From contig CANIOW010000009.1 of assembly GCA_947469285.1 (NCBI GenBank), positions 1 to 64,000 on the forward strand: 64,000 nucleotides of DNA, given 5' to 3'. The stretch is from Gammaproteobacteria bacterium. Its GTDB lineage: Bacteria > Pseudomonadota > Gammaproteobacteria > Steroidobacterales > Steroidobacteraceae. This document shows positions 48,515 through 60,100 of this stretch, one piece after another (position 1 is the stretch's first letter; every line of letters begins with the position of its first letter). The position numbers were made by a program, and so were the translations under genes. The notes beneath the pieces are model-generated. The model had not been told where the DNA came from, made no database searches, and saw nothing but the letters and a program-made list of their open reading frames with translations.

Positions 48515-49742
48515 GCGTACTGATCGTAATCTCATTGTCGGTCTCGACATTGGTACCTCAAAGGTGGTCGCGCTGGTCGGCGAGGTTAAGCCCGACGGCT
48601 CCTTGGAAGTCATTGGGTTCGGGTCACAGCCTTCGCGCGGCCTCAAAAAAGGCGTGGTGGTCAACATCGACTCCACAGTGCAGTCCATCCAACGCGCCAT
48701 CGAAGAAGCCGAGCTGATGACCGGGGTGGAGATCAACTCGGTCTACACGGGCATTGCCGGCAGCCATGTGCGCAGCCTGAACTCGCATGGCATCGTTGCC
48801 ATTCGGGACAAGGAAGTGACGCAGGCCGATGTCAGCCGCGTCATGGAGGCGGCACGCGCGGTGGCGCTCCCTGCAGATCAGCGCGTGCTGCATGTTATTC
48901 CTCAGGAATTCATCATCGACAGCCAAGATGGTATCCGGGAGCCGCTGGGCATGTCCGGAGTACGTCTCGAAGCGCGGGTGCATGTAGTCACCTGTGCTGA
49001 CAGTGCGGCACAAAACATCATTAAGTGTGTGGAGCGTTGCGGACTGGTGGTAGAGGAAATCATTCTTGAGCAGTGGGCTTCGGCCTATGCGGTGCTGACA
49101 GAGGATGAGAAGGAGCTCGGTGTCTGCCTGATCGATATTGGTGGTGGGACGACTGATATCGCCGTATTTACGGGCGGTGCGCTGCGTCATACCGCCGTCA
49201 TTCCAGTGGCGGGCGATCAGGTGACCAACGACATCGCAGTTTCCATGCGGACGCCGACCCAGTATGCAGAGGACATTAAGATCCGCCATGCCTGTGCCTT
49301 GGGTCAGCTGGCGAAGACCGACGAGACCATCGAGGTGCCCAGCGTCGCCGGACGTCCATCGCGCCGCCTAGCGCGACAGACGTTGGCGGAGATTGTCGAG
49401 CCGCGTTACGAGGAACTATTTCGTTTCGTTCGCGAAGAACTGCGCCGTTCGGGTTATGCGGAGGCGATTGCTGCTGGGCTGGTCATCACCGGTGGCAGCG
49501 CCAAGATGGAAGGGGCGGTGGAACTTGCCGAGGAGGTTTTCCACGTGCCGGTACGACTCGGTCTACCCAGCGGCGTCAGTGGTCTTGGCGAAGTGGTTCG
49601 CAACCCAGTGTATGCGACGGGTGTCGGGCTGTTGCTTTACGCACGTCAGAACATGGCACCGGAGGGGGTCTTGCGGCCTTTTGTCGGTGAGGTATCCGGT
49701 ATGGTCCAGCGCGTCAAAGGCTGGTTACAAGGCCATTTTTGA
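48507..49742 (+). CDS. ftsA: Cell division protein FtsA
   Basis: An actin-like ATPase that tethers FtsZ to the membrane. Phosphate loop GLDIGTSKVVALVGE (about 12-26), SHM and 1C domains, DIGGGTTDIAVF and VITGGSAKMEG are visible, and the C-terminal amphipathic tail (MVQRVKGWLQGHF) is the membrane-targeting helix. 411 residues. The ATG at 48507 overlaps the ftsQ end by 8 bp. Confidence 0.97.
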   Translation: MSKRTDRNLIVGLDIGTSKVVALVGEVKPDGSLEVIGFGSQPSRGLKKGVVVNIDSTVQSIQRAIEEAELMTGVEINSVYTGIAGSHVRSLNSHGIVAIRDKEVTQADVSRVMEAARAVALPADQRVLHVIPQEFIIDSQDGIREPLGMSGVRLEARVHVVTCADSAAQNIIKCVERCGLVVEEIILEQWASAYAVLTEDEKELGVCLIDIGGGTTDIAVFTGGALRHTAVIPVAGDQVTNDIAVSMRTPTQYAEDIKIRHACALGQLAKTDETIEVPSVAGRPSRRLARQTLAEIVEPRYEELFRFVREELRRSGYAEAIAAGLVITGGSAKMEGAVELAEEVFHVPVRLGLPSGVSGLGEVVRNPVYATGVGLLLYARQNMAPEGVLRPFVGEVSGMVQRVKGWLQGHF

Positions 49743-49810
49743 ATTCTTGAAAGGCGGGGCTGGTCACGGACAGCCCTCGGTCGAAACATTTAAAAGCCAG
49801 GAGAGTAGTC

Positions 49811-51031
49811 ATGACATTTGAACTGATGGACGCCTATAGCCAGAGCGCGGTCATCAAGGTGCTGGGAGTGGGCGGTGGTGGCGGCAATGCCGTCTCGCAC
49901 ATGGTCACCACCGGCATCGAGGGGGTTGATTTCATCTGTATCAACACCGATGCGCAGGCGCTCAAGCACAGCAAGGTCAAGGCCTCGCTGCAGATTGGCT
50001 GCAATATCACCAAGGGCCTAGGGGCGGGTGCTGATCCGGAAGTGGGCCGGCAGGCGGCGATGGAGGACCGTGATCGCATCATCGAGCTCATCGAGGGCTG
50101 CGACATGTTGTTTATCACCGCTGGTATGGGTGGTGGTACCGGTACCGGAGCGGCGCCAGTGGTAGCGCAAGTCGCTAAGGAGCTGGGCATCCTCACCGTG
50201 GCGGTGGTCACCAAGCCCTTCGGGATGGAAGGTCGGCGCCGTGGCAGCATCGCTGACCAAGGCATTGCCGAGCTGGCCAAACACGTCGACTCACTGATTA
50301 CGATCCCTAATCAAAAGCTGCTGAGTGTCCTCGGTCCCTCGACGACGTTGCTGGATGCCTTTAAATCCGCCAATACCGTGCTGCAAGGTGCGGTCCAAGG
50401 GATCGCGGAGCTGATTACCCGCCCGGGTCTGATCAACGTCGACTTTGCCGACGTGCGTACCGTGATGTCCGAGACTGGCATGGCGATGATGGGTACCGGC
50501 TTTGCCACCGGCGAAAACCGGGCGCGCCGCGCCGCGGAGATGGCGGTGTCCAGTCCGCTGCTGGAGGACATCAACCTGGCCGGAGCGCAGGGAGTCCTCG
50601 TGAATGTGACTTGCGGCCTCGATCTGTCGATCGGCGAGTTTGAAGAAGTAGGCAACACCGTTAAGGCTTACGCCAGTGACGATGCAACGGTGGTCGTCGG
50701 GACGGTGATCGATCCCGAGCTGCTGGGGGGTGAGCTGCGGGTGACGGTAGTGGCCACGGGGCTTGGTCGGGCGCCGGCCACCCAGGTCATGCCTTCGCCG
50801 TCCCTGACCCGGACCGCCGAGCCTGCGCTGCGCATGGTGCGTCCAGCCGGGATGGGAGCCACGCCCCAAGCGGCATCGCCAACGGCTGGCGGTGACTGGT
50901 CTGACTACGAGCGCCCGGCGGTTCGCCGCGTTCCGGCGAAGGCGGCGGTGGGGGATGGCTTACGTGCCGACGGCGGCTGGGATGAAGACATGTTGGATAT
51001 TCCGGCCTTTTTGCGTCGTCAGGCAGATTGA
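49811..51031 (+). CDS. ftsZ: Cell division protein FtsZ
   Basis: A tubulin-like GTPase that forms the Z ring. The tubulin signature GGGTGTG is near 109-115, the T7 loop motif NVDFADVR near 210, and the conserved C-terminal peptide is [13 protein letters not shown] Pro/Ala-rich linker separates core and tail. GGAGAG lies before the ATG. This is one of the few cluster genes with a real gap (68 bp) in front, so separate expression control is likely. Confidence 0.98.
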   Translation: MTFELMDAYSQSAVIKVLGVGGGGGNAVSHMVTTGIEGVDFICINTDAQALKHSKVKASLQIGCNITKGLGAGADPEVGRQAAMEDRDRIIELIEGCDMLFITAGMGGGTGTGAAPVVAQVAKELGILTVAVVTKPFGMEGRRRGSIADQGIAELAKHVDSLITIPNQKLLSVLGPSTTLLDAFKSANTVLQGAVQGIAELITRPGLINVDFADVRTVMSETGMAMMGTGFATGENRARRAAEMAVSSPLLEDINLAGAQGVLVNVTCGLDLSIGEFEEVGNTVKAYASDDATVVVGTVIDPELLGGELRVTVVATGLGRAPATQVMPSPSLTRTAEPALRMVRPAGMGATPQAASPTAGGDWSDYERPAVRRVPAKAAVGDGLRADGGWDEDMLDIPAFLRRQAD

Positions 51032-51163
51032 GCGATTTTCGACGCTTTTCCCGTGAAGATACCGTCGTTGTTTGCCAAAGAGGTAGGCAGCGACGGGTTC
51101 TTAATCCTTGGGCGCGGGCCGTTATTGAGCGATTTACGGGGTGCGTGGTAATCTTCCAATCCT

Positions 51164-52075
51164 ATGGTTAATCAGCGAACTTTAAAGAATTCGATCCACG
51201 CGACAGGCGTGGGCTTGCACACCGGTCAGAAGGTCCTCATGACCCTCCGCCCGGCAGCGCCGAACACCGGTATCGTGTTCCGTCGCACCGACTTACCTGA
51301 GCCGGTAGATGTGGAAGCCCGTGCTGAAAATGTCGGTGACACCATGCTGGGCACCACCCTGATTAAGGGTGATGTTCGGGTGTCCACGATTGAGCATCTG
51401 CTGTCGGCCTTTGCGGGCCTCGGCATTGATAACGCTTTTGTTGAGCTCAGTGCAGCAGAAGTGCCCATCATGGACGGTAGTGCGGGTCCGTACGTGTTTT
51501 TGGTGCAGTCGGCTGGCATTGAGGAACAGAATTCGCTGAAACGCTTTGTGCGTATCAAGAAGTCGATCGAAGTGCGTGACGGAGATAAGTGGGCCCGTTT
51601 TGATCCGTTCGAGGGTTTCAAGGTTAATTTCGAAATTGAGTTTGATCACCCTATTTTTCGCCAGCGCACGCAGCGCGCGTCCATGGATTTCTCGTCCACT
51701 TCATTTCTTCGCGAAGTGAGCCGGGCGCGTACCTTCGGTTTTACGCGGGATCTGGAAATGTTGCGTTCGCGTAATCTAGCGCTTGGCGGCACCATGGAAA
51801 ATGCCATTGTGCTTGACGAGTTTCGCGTGCTTAACGAAGACGGCCTGCGCTACGAGGATGAGTTCGTTAAACACAAGATTCTCGATGCCATTGGTGATCT
51901 GTACCTGCTCGGTCACAGCTTGATCGGGGAATTCAGCGGCTTTAAATCAGGACATGGCCTGAATAATCGCCTGCTGCGGACGCTGATGGCCGATGTCAGT
52001 GCTTGGGAAGAGGTGACCTTCACGGATCGAAAGCTGGCACCCATCAGTTATGCCGGGGCGACGGCCGGCGCCTGA
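51164..52075 (+). CDS. lpxC: UDP-3-O-acyl-N-acetylglucosamine deacetylase
   Basis: The committed step of lipid A synthesis. Zinc ligands are His78 (TIEHLL), His237 and Asp241 ([10 protein letters not shown]); His264 in the hydrophobic FKSGHGLNN segment is the likely general acid. 303 residues (E. coli 305). There is no Shine-Dalgarno; a weak TTGAGC/TAATCT pair (18-bp spacer, 51125-51154) places initiation within a few bases of the ATG. The 132-bp gap after ftsZ also holds a loose CCGTCG/CGACGG inverted repeat. Confidence 0.97.
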   Translation: MVNQRTLKNSIHATGVGLHTGQKVLMTLRPAAPNTGIVFRRTDLPEPVDVEARAENVGDTMLGTTLIKGDVRVSTIEHLLSAFAGLGIDNAFVELSAAEVPIMDGSAGPYVFLVQSAGIEEQNSLKRFVRIKKSIEVRDGDKWARFDPFEGFKVNFEIEFDHPIFRQRTQRASMDFSSTSFLREVSRARTFGFTRDLEMLRSRNLALGGTMENAIVLDEFRVLNEDGLRYEDEFVKHKILDAIGDLYLLGHSLIGEFSGFKSGHGLNNRLLRTLMADVSAWEEVTFTDRKLAPISYAGATAGA

Positions 52076-52090
52076 TAGCCGGTTAAGCAA

Positions 52091-52109
52091 CGCGCGGGTT
52101 ACCCGCGCG
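52091..52109. terminator. GC-rich hairpin between convergent lpxC and dciA
   Basis: CGCGCGGGT and ACCCGCGCG form a 9-bp perfect inverted repeat with one central base, covering the dciA stop codon and lying 16 bp after the lpxC stop. No U-run follows on either strand, so it is a weak bidirectional terminator at best or a roadblock that helps Rho. Confidence 0.45.
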
Positions 52110-52455
52110 GCCGTACCTTCACTTTTACGCGGTCCACCGTCAGCCCGAGTGCTGCAGCTAACGGCAGGCGCCATTCTTCGCTCTGATAGCGCGCCCGGGT
52201 CGCCCAGGCCGCGGATTCGAACACCAGCACCAGTTCGCCCCCGACGCAGCTGGCCGCCCACAGATGGGAGGTGAGCTCAGCGGGCAATACACCGCGCGCC
52301 GCTTCCAGCGTCTGGCCCGCCGCACTGGCCCCGGCATGCAGCGCCTTGAGCGCTCCGGGAGCCACATTGAGCCAATCGCCCAGCGAGCGGGTGCCGCCCT
52401 GTGGGGCCGCGGCGCGGCGGGCGGTCGGGCGGCGAGGGGAGCGGGGCGGCGTCAT
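52099..52455 (-). CDS. dciA: DciA-like helicase-loader protein (DUF721)
   Basis: A 118-residue DUF721-type protein. In Pseudomonas, DciA of this family loads the replicative helicase DnaB in species lacking DnaC, and its gene lies between lpxC and secA as here. Visible support is the size, a basic N-terminus, and the core LWAASCVGGELVLVFESAAWATRARY with conserved Trp and Arg in the DciA domain (about 45-112). The sequence is divergent; assignment rests partly on position. Confidence 0.78.
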   Translation of the reverse strand: MTPPRSPRRPTARRAAAPQGGTRSLGDWLNVAPGALKALHAGASAAGQTLEAARGVLPAELTSHLWAASCVGGELVLVFESAAWATRARYQSEEWRLPLAAALGLTVDRVKVKVRPRG

Positions 52456-52625
52456 CGCGGTATTGTCCCCTATCTCTTGCCAGACTGCCGACCCGCGCTG
52501 GTCCGGAATGCCGCCTCCGCCGGGAAGCTGCGCGGACAGAGCCGGTTCTTCAGGTAAACTCTGTGGTTTGATTCCCTGCTCGGGGGACGGCTGACCGTGC
52601 CCGGGCCCGCTTGAAGGATCCGCGA

Positions 52626-55379
52626 GTGTTCAAGTTCCTGACCCGGTTTTTCGGCAGCCGTAACCAGCGGCTGCTGCGCCAGTACCAGCAATGGGTAGAC
52701 GCGGCCAACGTCCATGAGGCGGCGATGGCGGCCCTAAGCGATGCCGACTTCCCAGCGCTGACGGCCCGTTTTCGTGAACGGCTGGCGGCGGGCGAAACGA
52801 CCGACCAGTTGTTGCCCGAGTCCTTTGCTGCGGTGCGGGAAGCCGCCCGCCGCGCGCTTGGCCTGCGCCATTTTGATGTGCAGTTCATCGGCGGTATTGC
52901 GCTCCACCAGGGCAAGATTTCCGAGATGCGTACCGGCGAGGGCAAGACGCTGGTCGCTACCCTGCCGGTGTACCTGAACGCACTGCCGGCCAAGGGCGTG
53001 CACGTCATCACAGTGAACGACTACCTCGCCAGTCGTGACGCTGAGTGGATGGGGCCGGTCTACCGCTTTTTGGGTCTGACAGTTGGCGTCATTCGTGCCG
53101 CACAGAGCACCGAGGAAAAACGTGCGGCCTATGCCTGCGATATTACCTATGGCACTAACAACGAATATGGCTTCGACTATCTACGCGACAACCTGACCTT
53201 TCGTCTCGAAGACCGGGTACAGCGTGGGCTGGCCTTCGCTATCATCGATGAAGTAGACAGCATCCTGATTGACGAGGCGCGCACGCCGCTCATCATTTCC
53301 GGCCCGGCAGAAGAAAGCACCGAGCTCTATCATCGGGTGAACGCTATCGTGCCGCGTCTGAAGCGCGCTGAGAAAGCCGAGGAAGCCGACGGGGATGCCG
53401 TTGATGGCGACTACTGGGTAGAAGAAAAGCAGCGCCAAGCACATTTGACCGAGGCCGGTCATGAGACCGTCGAAGGCTTGTTTCTGAGCGAAGGCTTGTT
53501 ACGTGACGGCGAAAGCCTCTACGACGCCGCCAACATCCGTCTGATGCATCATCTGGGAGCCGCCCTGCGTGCGCACTCGTTGTATCGTCGTGATGTCGAG
53601 TACATCGTGCGCAATGACGAAGTTATTATTGTCGACGAATTCACTGGTCGTACCATGCCCGGCCGACGCTGGTCTGACGGTCTGCACCAGGCGGTCGAGG
53701 CTAAGGAAGGCGTGCGTATACGCGAGGAAAACCAGACGGTTGCCTCGATCACTTTCCAGAATTATTTCCGTATGTACGGCAAGCTGGCCGGCATGACTGG
53801 AACGGCCGACACCGAAGCTTACGAGTTCCAGCAAATCTACGGTCTCGAGGTCGTGGTCATCCCCACGCACCGTCCTGCGGTGCGCAAGGACATGTCGGAT
53901 CTGGTTTACCTGACGCAAGATGATAAGTTCGGCGCTATTGTCGAAGATGTGCGCGACTGCTTGCAGCGGCAACAGCCAGCATTGGTGGGCACGGCTTCGA
54001 TTGAAGCCTCGGAAGCGTTGTCGGCCTTGCTGCGCAAGGAGGGCATTGCCCATGAAGTGCTGAATGCCAAGCAGCACGATCGCGAGGCGCTCATCGTGGC
54101 ACTGGCGGGTCGACCGGGTGCGGTCACCATTGCTACCAATATGGCGGGTCGTGGCACGGATATCGTGCTCGGCGGCAACTTCGAGGTGGAGCGCGCGCAG
54201 GCCGGGGAGCTCGATGAGGCCGCCGCCGCACGCTTGAAAGCCGACTGGCAGCACCGACATGACCAGGTGCTGGCTGCCGGCGGGTTGCATATCGTGGGTA
54301 CAGAGCGCCATGAGAGCCGTCGTATCGACAACCAGCTGCGCGGCCGCTCAGGCCGTCAGGGTGATACCGGCTCCAGCCGCTTCTACCTGTCGCTGGAAGA
54401 TAACCTCATGCGTATCTTCGGTGATCCAGAACGCATGAAAGCTTTGCTTTCGCGCGTTGGTATGCGGCCGGGTGAAGCCATCGAAAGCGCGTTGCTGACG
54501 CGTCAGATCGAGCGTGCTCAGCGTAAGGTGGAAGCCTACAATTTTGACCTGCGCAAGAATTTGTTGGAATACGACGATGTGGCCAATGACCAGCGCAAGG
54601 TGGTCTACGCGCAACGCTACGAATTGCAACTAGCAGCCGATGTGCGTGAGGTGATCGCCGATCTGCGACGCGAAGTGATTAGTAATACCGTGGCTGCGCA
54701 CATTCCGCCTGAAACGGTAGAGGCGCAATGGGATTTACCAGGAGCGGAAGCCGCGCTGCGTCACGACTATGGCGTTGAGATTGATGTGAAGTCGTTTATG
54801 GCCGAGGAGGCTAAGCGCAAGGGAGAAGATCTGGCGGAACAGGTAGTGGCGCTGCTTGAGGCGGAGTACGCCGTTAAGGAAACGCAGGTCGGGACAGAAT
54901 CCTTGCGACATATCGAAAAGAGCGTCATGTTGCAGATGCTCGATACTCACTGGCGTGAACATTTGGGTGCTATGGACTACATGCGCCAGGGTATTTCCTT
55001 GCGTAGCTACGCGCAGAAAAACCCCAAGCAGGAGTACAAGCGCGAGGCCTTCGAGTTGTTTACGGCCATGCTGGACCGTATCCGGTTCGACACAGTCACC
55101 CTGTTGCACCGGCTACAGGTACGCAGCGAAGAAGAAATTGAGCGTGAGGAGCAGGAGCGTCAGGCGCGTCTCGCGAGCCAGATGCAATTCCAGCATGCTG
55201 CACCGCCACCGGTGTCGGGCAGTCCGGAGGATGCGGCAGCGCGGGCTGCAGCGCCCCAGCAACCGGTGATGGCGCCGGGCCCGTCTACGGTCCAGCGGGA
55301 ACTGCCTAAGATTGGCCGCAACGATGCTTGCCCTTGTGGTTCAGGACGGAAGTTCAAGCACTGCCACGGGGCGATTTGA
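52626..55379 (+). CDS. secA: Preprotein translocase ATPase SecA
   Basis: The motor of Sec protein export. Walker A MRTGEGKT with Lys107, DEAD-type [17 protein letters not shown], the SAT-like TGTADTEA motif, [10 protein letters not shown] and the helical scaffold are present. The C-terminal zinc-binding site [14 protein letters not shown] is complete. The GTG at 52626 with AAGGA seven bases upstream gives 917 residues (E. coli 901); TTG at 52611 is the longer alternative. No secM is seen upstream. Confidence 0.97.
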   Translation: MFKFLTRFFGSRNQRLLRQYQQWVDAANVHEAAMAALSDADFPALTARFRERLAAGETTDQLLPESFAAVREAARRALGLRHFDVQFIGGIALHQGKISEMRTGEGKTLVATLPVYLNALPAKGVHVITVNDYLASRDAEWMGPVYRFLGLTVGVIRAAQSTEEKRAAYACDITYGTNNEYGFDYLRDNLTFRLEDRVQRGLAFAIIDEVDSILIDEARTPLIISGPAEESTELYHRVNAIVPRLKRAEKAEEADGDAVDGDYWVEEKQRQAHLTEAGHETVEGLFLSEGLLRDGESLYDAANIRLMHHLGAALRAHSLYRRDVEYIVRNDEVIIVDEFTGRTMPGRRWSDGLHQAVEAKEGVRIREENQTVASITFQNYFRMYGKLAGMTGTADTEAYEFQQIYGLEVVVIPTHRPAVRKDMSDLVYLTQDDKFGAIVEDVRDCLQRQQPALVGTASIEASEALSALLRKEGIAHEVLNAKQHDREALIVALAGRPGAVTIATNMAGRGTDIVLGGNFEVERAQAGELDEAAAARLKADWQHRHDQVLAAGGLHIVGTERHESRRIDNQLRGRSGRQGDTGSSRFYLSLEDNLMRIFGDPERMKALLSRVGMRPGEAIESALLTRQIERAQRKVEAYNFDLRKNLLEYDDVANDQRKVVYAQRYELQLAADVREVIADLRREVISNTVAAHIPPETVEAQWDLPGAEAALRHDYGVEIDVKSFMAEEAKRKGEDLAEQVVALLEAEYAVKETQVGTESLRHIEKSVMLQMLDTHWREHLGAMDYMRQGISLRSYAQKNPKQEYKREAFELFTAMLDRIRFDTVTLLHRLQVRSEEEIEREEQERQARLASQMQFQHAAPPPVSGSPEDAAARAAAPQQPVMAPGPSTVQRELPKIGRNDACPCGSGRKFKHCHGAI

Positions 55380-55444
55380 GTCTTAGGGGAGAGGGGTGAG
55401 GCCTTTCATGTCGCTCGATAGCTCGTCATGTTGGCTGATGGCTT

Positions 55445-55891
55445 TCAGCGGAGCCGTTGCCCTGCGGCGTTGATGATGTGCTCGCCGTCTTCCTTGGCGA
55501 ATGCGCCTTTTTGGGGAATGGGCAGGATCTCGAGTACGACCTCCGAGGGTCGGCACAGTCGCGTTCCCCACGGAGTAGTCACTACGGGCCGATTGATGAG
55601 ACAGGGATGTTTGAGCATCTGCTCTATCCGTTGGTCATCGCTCCACGCGGTGGTCGGGATGCCAAGTTCTGCGGCTAATTCCTGGCAGCGCGGCTCCTTT
55701 TCCCGCAACAGCGCCTGTGCTCCGCTCCCCATGGCGGCAATGAGTGCGTGGAGCCGTTCGCGGTCTGGTGGATTTTTTAGGTACTCGATGACGGTCGGCT
55801 CTACGCCGGCATTGCGAATCAGAGCCAGGGTGTTTCTTGAAGTGCCACAGGCGGGATTGTGATAAATGGTGACTTCAAGCTGGTCAGTCAT
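55445..55891 (-). CDS. ArsC-family arsenate reductase (glutaredoxin type)
   Basis: A 148-residue thioredoxin-fold protein. The active-site segment HNPACGTSRNTL (Cys15) and the later NRPVVTTPWGTRLCRP region with its Arg residues match ArsC of the E. coli plasmid type. AGAGGAAG lies before the ATG at 55889-55891. No arsR, arsB or acr3 is nearby, so a housekeeping role or orphan detoxification gene is possible. It separates secA from the mutT-like gene, which are adjacent in E. coli. Confidence 0.88.
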   Translation of the reverse strand: MTDQLEVTIYHNPACGTSRNTLALIRNAGVEPTVIEYLKNPPDRERLHALIAAMGSGAQALLREKEPRCQELAAELGIPTTAWSDDQRIEQMLKHPCLINRPVVTTPWGTRLCRPSEVVLEILPIPQKGAFAKEDGEHIINAAGQRLR

Positions 55892-56058
55892 GTCCGAACT
55901 TCCTCTGTCGTGGGCGTGAATATGCCAAGTGTGCCGAAAATCGCCAGCGCCTTTTGGAGATTCCTCATGGGCCTGTTGAAGAACTTGCAATGGCGCTATG
56001 CGCCCGTCTCGGGGTACGCACCGGGTGGGTTTAGGCTGCTGCGTGCTCGGGTCCTCAG

Positions 56059-56970
56059 TTGAAGACCTCCATCCCCCCGCCCGTGGCGCTGGTTCTGCCG
56101 GAAATTCATGTCATGGCCGGCGCGCTCATCGGGCGCGATGGACGCGTCCTGATCGCACAACGGCCGGCCGGCAAGGCGCATGCCGGGCGATGGGAATTTC
56201 CTGGCGGCAAGAAACACCCCGCTGAGGTGCCGCAGCAGGGTCTCTACCGTGAATTGCGTGAGGAACTGGGCATCGAGGTGAGCGATGCGCGCCCGTTGCT
56301 GAAGGTGCGCCATGAGTATCCGGCTGGAGTGGCGGGTGATGCCGCACGGCGCGTGCTGATTGATGCCTGGGTGGTGACCACATGGCGTGGTCAACCGACG
56401 GGGCTCGATGGGCAGGCGCTGCAATGGGTAAAGCCTGACGCGCTGGAGGCGGTTGATCTGCTCGAAGCGGACGCGCCACTGGTCACAGCATTGCGGCTAC
56501 CGGCGGTGCTGGCCCGTGCCACGGACCCGGTGACCCTGCGCGCGCGCGCCGCGCGAGCACCGCGTTCACGCGAGCGCCTCGGCTGGTGGCTGGATGGCCA
56601 CTGGGATTGGGCGGATAGCCTGACGCGCGAGGTCTTGGCAGAGGTGCATGCGCTGGGTGATGTGCTGCTGACCGGCGGTACCCAGTGGTCGGTGGCGGCG
56701 AGTGTTTTTGTCGATGGTGTGGTGTGGGACACGGCGGCAATGCTGCAACCGTTGCCCGGCAGGGCTCTGTCGGGCGTCGAGGTGTCTACCCTCGCTGAGG
56801 CGGTCGCCGCGAAAGCCGTCGGCGCACGCTTTTTGTGTGTACGTGACCGCCAGCTGGATGCGCGGGCACTGGAAACCTTGGCAGGTGTGGGGTTGCCGCT
56901 GGTAGTGGATGCTACGCGGCCGCGCGTCGGTGGACATGAGGCGGTGACCACCAAGCTATGGTGGCGCTAG
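56059..56970 (+). CDS. MutT-type Nudix hydrolase with a C-terminal thiamine-phosphate-synthase-like domain
   Basis: The N-terminal half is an 8-oxo-dGTPase-like Nudix domain (about 15-140). It has AQRPAGKAHAGRWEFPGG and a complete Nudix box from Gly50 to Ile72 (GX5EX7REUXEEXGU), and should clean the nucleotide pool. The C-terminal half (about 155-303) resembles a degraded ThiE-like barrel (AEAVAAKAVGARFLCV, GVGLPLVVDATRP); such fusions are known in some gammaproteobacteria, with no proved role for the second domain. Start at TTG 56059 is uncertain; GTG at 56083 or ATG at 56113 would shorten it without touching the Nudix box. Confidence 0.82.
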   Translation: MKTSIPPPVALVLPEIHVMAGALIGRDGRVLIAQRPAGKAHAGRWEFPGGKKHPAEVPQQGLYRELREELGIEVSDARPLLKVRHEYPAGVAGDAARRVLIDAWVVTTWRGQPTGLDGQALQWVKPDALEAVDLLEADAPLVTALRLPAVLARATDPVTLRARAARAPRSRERLGWWLDGHWDWADSLTREVLAEVHALGDVLLTGGTQWSVAASVFVDGVVWDTAAMLQPLPGRALSGVEVSTLAEAVAAKAVGARFLCVRDRQLDARALETLAGVGLPLVVDATRPRVGGHEAVTTKLWWR

Positions 56971-57166
56971 TTTGCCGGGTGAAACCCTGCTCAGGAACCT
57001 AGCCGACCACGGACTTTGGCGTGCCATGGGGCGTTTTCGGCATAAACCAGCGTTTTGTCGGCTAATGCATTAGTCTTGGCGTAGCGATGCGGGCTGGTTT
57101 CGCCTCTTTAATGCCGCCCGGCGCAGGTCACAGCACAACGATAATGAATGGGAGCAGCCTTTCGCC

Positions 57167-60100
57167 ATGCCAACCCTCGCCACTTCGCCTGCCGCGGGCA
57201 GTTCGCACGACAACCAACGTCCCCATCCCCGCAAGATTGGCTGGGTGGGGACCAGTGCCATGGCCATGGGGGGTAGTAACCAAAGCCTGTTTCTGATTAC
57301 CGCTCTGTTCGTCGGCCAAGGCGCCATCACCGGTCAGGGCAGTGCCGCCGTGCCGTTACTGATGCTGGGGTTGTTGCTCAGCTGGATGGCCGCTCCGGGT
57401 TGGCTTGAACTGGTCCTCATGTTTCCCAACCGGGTGGGTGGAATCGCTGCTACCTGCGCTGAGGCGTTCAAACCCTATAGTCCAGTCCTCGCGAACCTCA
57501 CCGGCGTTTGTTATTGGTGGGGATGGGTACCCACCTGTGGGCTGACGGCGCTGCTGTCATCGGCGGCGATTCATGAATGGTATTTGCCCGCCATTCCTGT
57601 GCCGCTGATGGCGTGTGGCATCGTGCTGGCATTCACGGCGGTGAATCTCTGCGGCGTGAAGTGGACGGCACGTCTTGCGATCCCCATTGCCGCGCTCTCT
57701 GCGGTGCTGGCCTTTATCTCGGCCTTGGCGCCGGTGCTGACGGGCTCCGTGAGTTGGCAGGAAGCCTCCACTTTTCATCTGACGCTGCCCTTTCCAGGTT
57801 GGTTTGGTGCACTGACCAGCGCCATGGCCGGTCTGTACCTGATCGGGTTCGCCGCGCCAGCTTTTGAAGCTGCCACCTGCCATGTCGGCGAAACCATCGA
57901 TCCAGAAAAAAACGTACCGCGCGCGATGCTGGCCAGCGCGCTGATGGCTTCAGTGTATTTCGTGATCCTCCCGGTGGTTTGGCTCGGCGTACTGGGGCCG
58001 GACGCGCTCGGCAAGGATCTGATGCTGGTATTGGGGCCAACGTTCGCGCCGGTGCTTGGCAGCGCAGCCAAGGCCGCAGCGATCTGGTTCATGATGTTTA
58101 ATATGTTTCACGGTACGTTACAGCCACTGGCCGGTGCGGCACGTACGCTCTCCCAGCTGGCCGATGACGGTTTGCTACCGGAAATTCTGTCGCGACGCTC
58201 CAGCACCGACACACCTTGGGTGGCGACCTGCCTGACCGCGGCATTTTCCATTGGGTTTTTGTTGATCGGAGACCCGATTTGGTTGATCGCTTCGGCCAAT
58301 TTCACCTACCTCATCTCCATCTGCCTGCCCAGTGTTGCCGTCTGGATCTTGCGCGCCGAGCAACCACATCTTCGTCGTCCCTATCGCGCGCCGCGCTGGA
58401 CGATTGCGCTCGGGTTGGTGGCCGCGTGTGTCTGGGGCATTTCAGCCATATTTGGCTTCCAGCAGTTTGGTCTGCCCACGGTGCTGATCGGATTGGCGTT
58501 TGCGTATTCTGGAGCCGCGCTTTACGCGTGGAGGAAATTCGCTGACCGCCGTCAGGCGGGCCTGCCCGGCGTAGCACGGTCACTTCACGTCAAGCTTACC
58601 GGCGCCATGCTGCTGGTTCTGGTGCTGGACGGCATCGGCTACCTGATCGCCGTGAACAGCGTTAGCCGGACCAACCTGCCACAGCTGTCCATGCTGGAAG
58701 ATATCTTTGTGGCTGTGGCAATGCTGACGATATCCGTTGGCTTGATCCTCCCAGGCATGATCGCGCACTCAGCCGTAGAGGTGTCCAATGCGGCCAAACG
58801 CCTGACCTCCGGCACGCTTAACGATTTTTCGAATGCCATGCAGGCGCTGGGTCGTGGCGATCTGGATGCTGCCCACGCACGGGTGGATATTCGCCCAGTG
58901 GTGGTCAACTCCCGCGACGAAGTGGGTGAGATGGCAGAGACTTTCAATGTGCTGCAAAACGAAATCGCTCGCAGTGCGGATGGTCTTGATCATGCCCGTG
59001 AAGGACTTCGCGAAGCCCGCGATGCGCTCACCGAGACCAACCGGAATCTGGAGCAGCGTGTTGAAGAGCTCGCTGCCGCTCTGCTGGAACGTCAGCAAGT
59101 AGAAATACAGCTGCGTCAGGCGAAAGAGGCGGCGGAGGCTGCGGACCATGCCAAGAGTGAATTCCTGGCGATCATGAGTCACGAAATCCGCACGCCCATG
59201 AACGGTGTGTTGGGTTTTGCAGACATCATGAAGGGAACCCCGCTCAGTGCTGAGCAATATGGTTTCGTGGATAATATTTGTAAAAGTGGTGAGTCATTGT
59301 TAGTGATCATCAACGATATCCTCGATTACTCAAAGCTCGACTCTGGACTGTTCAGCCTCAATCCACAGTCCTTCAATTTGAGTGATTGCATACAAGAGTC
59401 GATGGCGCTGTGTGCTCCTGCCGCGGATAAAAATGTCAAACTGAAGGTGACTATCGAGCCGGAAGTGCCGGTGTGGGTCATTCAGGATGCAACCCGGGTC
59501 CGGCAGGTGCTGGTGAACCTGGTCAGTAATGCCATGAAGTTTACCCATGTCGGTTCGGTCGAGGTTCGGGTCCATTGCGAGTTGGATCCAGTTAATCTGC
59601 AAGCCCATCAACGCAGGCTGCGATTTACGGTGATGGATACCGGTATTGGTATAGCAGCCGAAAAAATCCCGACACTGTTCAACCCATTCAGTCAGGTAGA
59701 CACTTCATCAACGCGTGAATATGGTGGTACCGGGCTGGGGTTGTCGATCTCCAGAAATCTAGTGACTCTCATGGGAGGTGACATCTCGGTAGAGAGCGTT
59801 CCGCATCATGGATCGACCTTCACCTTTACCGTGCTGGTCGATCTTGTGGGCGATGCGCAGTCGGCTCCCGCAAACAGCGAAAAACAGGCGTTGATGGCGA
59901 CTGACGAGCGTTTAATGCCGCCGTTGAGCATTTTGGTGGTCGAGGATATCTCGATGAATCAGGCGCTGATCTTGCGCCTGCTCGCGGACTTAGGTCAGCG
60001 TGCGGACACGGCGGTGAATGGCCTTGAGTGTCTACAGGTGGTGCGCAAGAACTCCTATGACTTGATCTTGATGGATCTTCACATGCCCATCATTGACGGC

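Noticed and set aside
51032-51163. Inverted repeat CCGTCG/CGACGG after ftsZ as a terminator
   Set aside because: Arms are short with a loose interior and no U-run follows; kept only as a remark under lpxC.
55859-56062. 67-codon frame on the plus strand between the ArsC-like and Nudix genes
   Set aside because: Starts within the ArsC-like gene on the other strand, no Shine-Dalgarno and no known family pattern; not enough support for a gene.
56971-57166. Possible sigma-54 promoter (TTGGCG...ATGC near 57077) before the permease-kinase
   Set aside because: The GG to GC distance is 9 instead of the required 10, and other conserved bases are missing; nothing else clear is seen in this 196-bp gap.
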